The notes under the pieces were generated by a model. That model was not told the origin of the DNA, searched no databases, and was given only the letters and a program-made list of their open reading frames with translations. DNA of 64,000 bases from NCBI GenBank assembly GCA_947624445.1, contig CANQKF010000001.1:89204-153203 (forward strand), in the 5' to 3' direction. The position numbers and the translations under genes are program-made. Each line of letters starts with the position of its first letter. The first letter of the stretch is position 1. This DNA is from an uncultured Clostridia bacterium (lineage in GTDB: Bacteria > Bacillota > Clostridia > Christensenellales > Borkfalkiaceae). Shown here piece by piece: positions 60,756 to 64,000 of the stretch.

Positions 60756-61813
60756 TCCTCCGTTTCGTCCACCGTCTCGGGTTCGACGGGCTCGGGGATA
60801 AAGGGCTGCAGGGGCGACGTGACGGGCGTGAGATCGTATTTATCGTCGACGTCGCCGAGGAGCTCCTCGATCATGTCCTCGCGGGTGATGAGCCCGAGCG
60901 CGTTGCCCTCCGAGCCCACGATCACCATGTGCTCGCGCATGGACTGCATGCGCTTCATGAGGTCGGAAACTTTTTCGTCGGTCTGGGTAAACGAGACGGG
61001 ACGTAGTAGATTTTCGAAGTCTCGCCGCCCCGCGAGCAGGTTCTCGTAGAAGTCGGCGCGGTAGAGGATCCCGATGATATTTTGCTTGGTCCCCTTGTAG
61101 ATGGGAAGGCGGGAAAAGTTGGTCTCGCGGAAGATCTTATAGACGGTATGCGAGCCGTCGCGCACCTCGGCGAGGACCACGCGGTCGAGCGGGATCATGC
61201 AGGAGCCGACGTGCAGTTCGTCGTAGCGGAGGGTCTTGGTGATGAGATCGTGCTCGGTCTCGTTGAGCACGCCCTCCTCCTTGACGTCGGAGACGAGCAT
61301 CTTGAATTCCGCCTCCGTGATCGTTTTCTTCTTTTTGTTGAGCCCGAAGATGAGGAAGATGAGCTTCTTCCACCACCCGAAGAGGATGTTGAGGGGCAGA
61401 AAGAGCAGGTAAAACGCGTAGAGCGGATACGCCATGAAGCAGGCGAAGCGCTCGGGCGCCTCCTTTGCGAGCGTCTTGGGGGTGATCTCCCCGAAGATGA
61501 GAACGGCGACCGTGAGCGCGATCGTCGAGACGGTCGGGCCGAGATCCTGCCCGATGAGCCGCGTGAAAAGCACCGTTGCGATCGTCGCCGCCGCGATATT
61601 GACGATGTTGTTGCCGATGAGGAGCGTCGTGAGGACTTTGTTATAGTCCTCGCTCATCTTCAGCGCAAGCCGCGCCGTCGGCTTTTTGATCGCGTAGCGG
61701 CGCATGCGCACCGTGGAAAAGCTCGTGTACGCCGTCTCCGTGGCCGAAAAGCAGCCCGAGAGAACGACGAGCACAATGAGGGAGACGAGTAGCCATATGT
61801 CGCTGCCGTCCAT
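60752..61813 (-). CDS. CNNM/CorC (HlyC-CorC) family membrane protein
   Basis: 353 aa. N-terminal CNNM membrane domain with three to four segments and FSATETAYTS, IFGEITPKTLAKE; then a CBS pair (YDELHVGSCMIPL, FSRLPIYKGTKQNIIGIL, MVIVGSEGNALGLITRED). Associated with Mg2+ homeostasis or export. A normal C-terminal CorC domain is absent and the tail is acidic. The ATG at 61813 is used; GGAGG lies rather far upstream. Confidence 0.9.
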   Translation of the reverse strand: MDGSDIWLLVSLIVLVVLSGCFSATETAYTSFSTVRMRRYAIKKPTARLALKMSEDYNKVLTTLLIGNNIVNIAAATIATVLFTRLIGQDLGPTVSTIALTVAVLIFGEITPKTLAKEAPERFACFMAYPLYAFYLLFLPLNILFGWWKKLIFLIFGLNKKKKTITEAEFKMLVSDVKEEGVLNETEHDLITKTLRYDELHVGSCMIPLDRVVLAEVRDGSHTVYKIFRETNFSRLPIYKGTKQNIIGILYRADFYENLLAGRRDFENLLRPVSFTQTDEKVSDLMKRMQSMREHMVIVGSEGNALGLITREDMIEELLGDVDDKYDLTPVTSPLQPFIPEPVEPETVDETEE

Positions 61814-61853
61814 ATCTGTTTGCAAACCTCCGAGCGGCAAGTTGCCGCGATTT

Positions 61854-62678
61854 TTATTTTCCGCCGTCCTTCGGGACGCCGTAGACCAGCTTCAAAAACG
61901 CTTCCGCGCCGTAGTTCCAGACCTCGAAGTTATGCTTCTTGCCGGGGAGACTCTCGGTCACGAAGCCGTCGAGCGCTTCCCCCGCGCTCTCTTTGAGCCC
62001 CTGCCCGAGGGCGAGATAGTAGGGATAGGAGAGATCGTCCGCTTCGCCGCAGACCGCATAGAGCAGCCGTGTGCGGTAGGCGCCCGCCGCGAGCCGCAAC
62101 CCGAGGATGGTGCCGCACTCCGTCGTCGGGCCGCAGGAGAAGCTCCCGATCGCCGAGAAGAGGTCGAGGCACAAGGTGCCGAGATTGAGCGCCTGCATCG
62201 CGCCCATGGAGAGCCCTGCGATCGCCCGCCCAGAACGGCTCGCGCGGAGCGAAAACGCGCGTTCCGCCGCGGGAATGAGGTCGGCGCGGAGCTCGCGGTC
62301 GAAGGTGTAGAACCCGCGCACGTTGTCCGTCATGATGACGGTGCCGTTTTGGATATCGTAGGAGCGGTCGGCAAATTGCGGGCAATTCCGCCCGTTGGGG
62401 AAGATGACGACGACCGCTTCGATCTCGCCCGAAGCGATGAGCCGATCGAGAATATCGATACACGCCCCCCGTCCATTTTCCCTTCGGTCCACCCATTCGC
62501 CCTCGTCGCCGCCGATGCCATGCAGAAGATAGAGCGCGGGATAGCGCTTCTTCTCCGTGTAGCCCGCGGGGAGATAGACAAAGGCATGTTTTTGCGGCGC
62601 GCCCGCGATGGACGACGCGGTGTATGCGAGATCCACCACCCTGCCGCATGCAGGTCGCGCGCTTAAGATCTTCTCCAC
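61854..62678 (-). CDS. Alpha/beta-hydrolase esterase (Fes/feruloyl-esterase-like family)
   Basis: 274 aa from a GTG at 62678 preceded by GAGGAGGGAG; the track start is a readthrough. LYLLHGIGG oxyanion strand, nucleophile in AGLSMGAMQAL, Asp near CGEADD, His in GKKHNFEVW. No signal peptide. Family members hydrolyse acyl esters of sugars or siderophores; the substrate cannot be set. Confidence 0.85.
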   Translation of the reverse strand: MEKILSARPACGRVVDLAYTASSIAGAPQKHAFVYLPAGYTEKKRYPALYLLHGIGGDEGEWVDRRENGRGACIDILDRLIASGEIEAVVVIFPNGRNCPQFADRSYDIQNGTVIMTDNVRGFYTFDRELRADLIPAAERAFSLRASRSGRAIAGLSMGAMQALNLGTLCLDLFSAIGSFSCGPTTECGTILGLRLAAGAYRTRLLYAVCGEADDLSYPYYLALGQGLKESAGEALDGFVTESLPGKKHNFEVWNYGAEAFLKLVYGVPKDGGK

Positions 62679-62688
62679 AGCTCCCTCC

Positions 62689-63540
62689 TCACACGGGGTG
62701 CGCGCGCAGAAAATCCCGCGCGCTGTGCGCCGCGACGCAACCCTCGCCCGCCGCCTTCGCATATTGATAGGGACGGCCCGTCACGTCGCCCGCCGCGAAC
62801 AGCCCCGCGAGGTTGGTCGCCATCGAACGGTCGACGAGCACGCGGTCGCCCTCCGTCGCGAGTCCGCCGCAGAGCGCCTTGGGAGGCGTGCCGTCGCGGC
62901 AGAAAAAGACGCCGTCTACCGCGATCTCCCCCGCGGCAGTGCGGATCCCCTCAACGCGCCCCTCCCCCACGACCGCCGTGGGCGCAGCGGAAAGCGGCGC
63001 GATGTTCGCCTCCGGAAATTCGAGCGCTTCGGGGCAATAGCAGTAGACTTTTTCCGCAAAGCGCGCAAGATAGGCGGCTTCCTCGGCGTATTTTGCACCC
63101 GAGAGCACGGCGGCGACCCGCTTGCCGCGGTAGAGCGCCCCGTCGCACACGGCGCAGTAGCTCACGCCCCGCCCGAGGAGCTCGCGCTCCCCCTTGATGG
63201 CGCCCGCCGTCTCCACCCCCGTCGCGAGGATGACCGTGCGCGCTTCAAAGACGCGCTCCCCCGCCGTGAGCGTGTAGAACCCGCCCGCGGAAAAGACGCC
63301 GTCGATCCGCGCCTCGGTAAAAAGAATGCCCTCGGCGTCTTGCTGACGCGCGAGCGCGCGGACAAACTCCTCCCCGCTCCCCGTCTGCGACGGGAAATTT
63401 TTCACTTTGACGGCGTAGGGAAGTTTTCCGAAGGGCGCAATGCCCAGCCAAAGGACGTCGAGCAGAAGATTTTTTGCCGTGAGTGCGGCGGTGTAGCCTG
63501 CAATCCCCCCACCCACGACGGCGATATCATAGCGTTTCAT
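62689..63540 (-). CDS. Thioredoxin-reductase-like flavoprotein lacking the NADPH signature
   Basis: 283 aa. FAD motif VVGGGIAGYTAAL, redox CAVCDG, and GLFAAGDVTGRPYQ. The site that normally reads GGGNSA is LSGAKYA, and the HRR motif for the NADPH 2'-phosphate reads CYCPEALEF, so NADPH use is unlikely. The chain is about 25 residues shorter than TrxB. Ferredoxin-dependent flavin thioredoxin reductases of clostridia show such losses, so that role is a candidate. No trxA nearby. Confidence 0.85.
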   Translation of the reverse strand: MKRYDIAVVGGGIAGYTAALTAKNLLLDVLWLGIAPFGKLPYAVKVKNFPSQTGSGEEFVRALARQQDAEGILFTEARIDGVFSAGGFYTLTAGERVFEARTVILATGVETAGAIKGERELLGRGVSYCAVCDGALYRGKRVAAVLSGAKYAEEAAYLARFAEKVYCYCPEALEFPEANIAPLSAAPTAVVGEGRVEGIRTAAGEIAVDGVFFCRDGTPPKALCGGLATEGDRVLVDRSMATNLAGLFAAGDVTGRPYQYAKAAGEGCVAAHSARDFLRAHPV

Positions 63541-63719
63541 GGAAGTATTTTGCGCAGCCTGCGGATTTTCTGCCGCTGCTCTATTCTATTATAGTCGGTT
63601 TTTGCGTATTCGTCAATAAAATCCGCGGGGATTTGCGCGAATTCTCCCCCGCGCCGCCCCTCTTCTGCGCGCCAACGCGGGAAGTTTTGAAAAATCTCGG
63701 CGAATCCCCGCAAAATCGG

Positions 63720-63748
63720 TTGCATTTTTTGCGGGTATCGTGTACAAT
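63720..63748 (+). promoter_or_regulatory. Promoter of tRNA-Ser
   Basis: TTGCAT, 17 nt, TACAAT, 10 nt before the mature tRNA 5' end. Confidence 0.85.
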
Positions 63749-63758
63749 AGAGAGGCTT

Positions 63759-63849
63759 GCAGAGATGTCTGAGTGGCTTAAGGAGCACGATTGGAAATCG
63801 TGTGACGGCGGTGAACCGTCCGGAGGTTCGAATCCTCTTCTCTGCGCCA
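63759..63849 (+). tRNA. tRNA-Ser(GGA)
   Basis: Acceptor GCAGAGA pairs with TCTCTGC; discriminator G, CCA encoded. Anticodon stem CACGA/TCGTG with loop TTGGAAA gives anticodon GGA. A long variable arm (GACGGCGGTGAACCGTC) and T-loop GTTCGAATC are present. 91 nt, own promoter. Confidence 0.96.
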
Positions 63850-63859
63850 ATATTTAGTG

Positions 63860-63897
63860 GTTAGGTGGGAGTATTACCACAATATATCCCACCTAAC
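63860..63897. repeat. 11-bp inverted repeat after tRNA-Ser
   Basis: GTTAGGTGGGA, 16-nt spacer, TCCCACCTAAC, starting 11 nt after the tRNA. Could be a processing hairpin or an element's recombination site. Confidence 0.55.
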
Positions 63898-63939
63898 GGC
63901 TGAATTTTTGTAACAAACATTCAAAACGATTTCTTGAGT

Positions 63940-63958
63940 GTACCAAATTTGTACCAAA
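63940..63958 (+). repeat. Two phased GTACCAAA repeats
   Basis: Copies at 63940 and 63951, 11 bp apart, resembling the GTCCCAAA repeats beside the integrase. Suggests the end of a second integrated element at tRNA-Ser. Confidence 0.45.
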
Positions 63959-63972
63959 CCCATTGCGCAGAG

Positions 63973-64000
63973 CCGCTTCACTTCAGTGGGGCGGTTTTTT
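63973..64000 (+). terminator. Intrinsic terminator at the window's right edge
   Basis: CCGCTTCAC, loop TTCA, GTGGGGCGG (two G-T pairs), then at least six T. Plus-strand terminator, presumably for the tRNA-Ser transcript. Confidence 0.8.

Noticed and set aside
63850-64000. Possible integrase 3' end after tRNA-Ser
   Set aside because: Neither strand has an open frame long enough or an integrase C-terminal motif within the 150 bases available; only the repeats are suggestive.
1-64000. CRISPR arrays, insertion sequences, rRNA, toxin-antitoxin pairs
   Set aside because: No spaced direct repeats, transposase motifs or rRNA sequence seen. The small XRE genes were considered as antitoxins, but their partners are membrane proteins with strong separate promoters in divergent orientation, unlike standard toxin-antitoxin operons.

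Overview
The window is a GC-rich chromosomal segment of an endospore-forming Clostridia-type Firmicute. The evidence is a complete sigma-G gene, the spoIIGA-sigE pair, a ylbJ homologue, a ylmC/ymxH homologue, the dnaG-rpoD operon, purine-rich Shine-Dalgarno sites and SigA-type promoters. Genus cannot be fixed from sequence alone. High GC with this gene set would fit a Christensenellales-like gut lineage, but that is inference. No stretch longer than 300 bases lacks a gene or RNA.

Bases 1-4155 look like the right end of an integrative element (prophage or ICE). They hold a 5'-truncated anaerobic ribonucleotide reductase (nrdD), three small unknown genes and a tyrosine integrase. The element abuts the 3' end of a tRNA-Leu(CAG) gene, the usual integrase target. 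Arg codons here are often AGA/AGG and the GC content looks lower than in the rest.

4.2-21.8 kb is one unbroken minus-strand run of 16 genes with no gap above 32 nt: sbcD, sbcC, an alpha/beta-hydrolase-fold protein without the nucleophile serine, lepB, degV, a small membrane protein, an ACT protein with its UPF0210 partner, pepF, dnaB, the tsaC-ywlE-rpiB trio, a DUF1538 membrane protein, a tandem PII-like protein and a peptidase E homologue. It starts from a promoter interlocked with that of a divergent DnaD-like replication gene (21.9-23.6 kb).

23.7-30 kb carries an XRE regulator fused to a membrane domain, then the spoIIGA-sigE...sigG-ylmC sporulation cluster, which is interrupted by a GH27 alpha-galactosidase and a zinc-ribbon gene. 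A small XRE repressor divergent from a zinc-ribbon membrane protein follows, with two clear operators. 30-43 kb holds rarA, a patatin, ylbJ, the pheA-aroF-coaD-rsmD cluster, alr, and the dnaG-rpoD-trmK-yqfO-zinc-ribbon operon.

43-50 kb is a chain of overlapping genes running from a patatin and a ComEC-like metallohydrolase into aroC-aroB-aroE-aroQ-aroK and an SDR. With aroF and pheA in the same window, most of the route from DAHP to phenylpyruvate is present; aroA and tyrA are not seen. 50-64 kb holds a PhnP-like hydrolase, dtd, efp, an M24 peptidase with an apparently leaderless mRNA, a second XRE/membrane-protein pair, a second degV, minD with a 74-aa partner, a MarR-regulated MacB-like ABC transporter ending in a 30-aa gene, an RNA methyltransferase, a CNNM/CorC protein, an esterase and a thioredoxin-reductase-like flavoprotein. 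The window closes with tRNA-Ser(GGA), followed by repeats like those beside the integrase.
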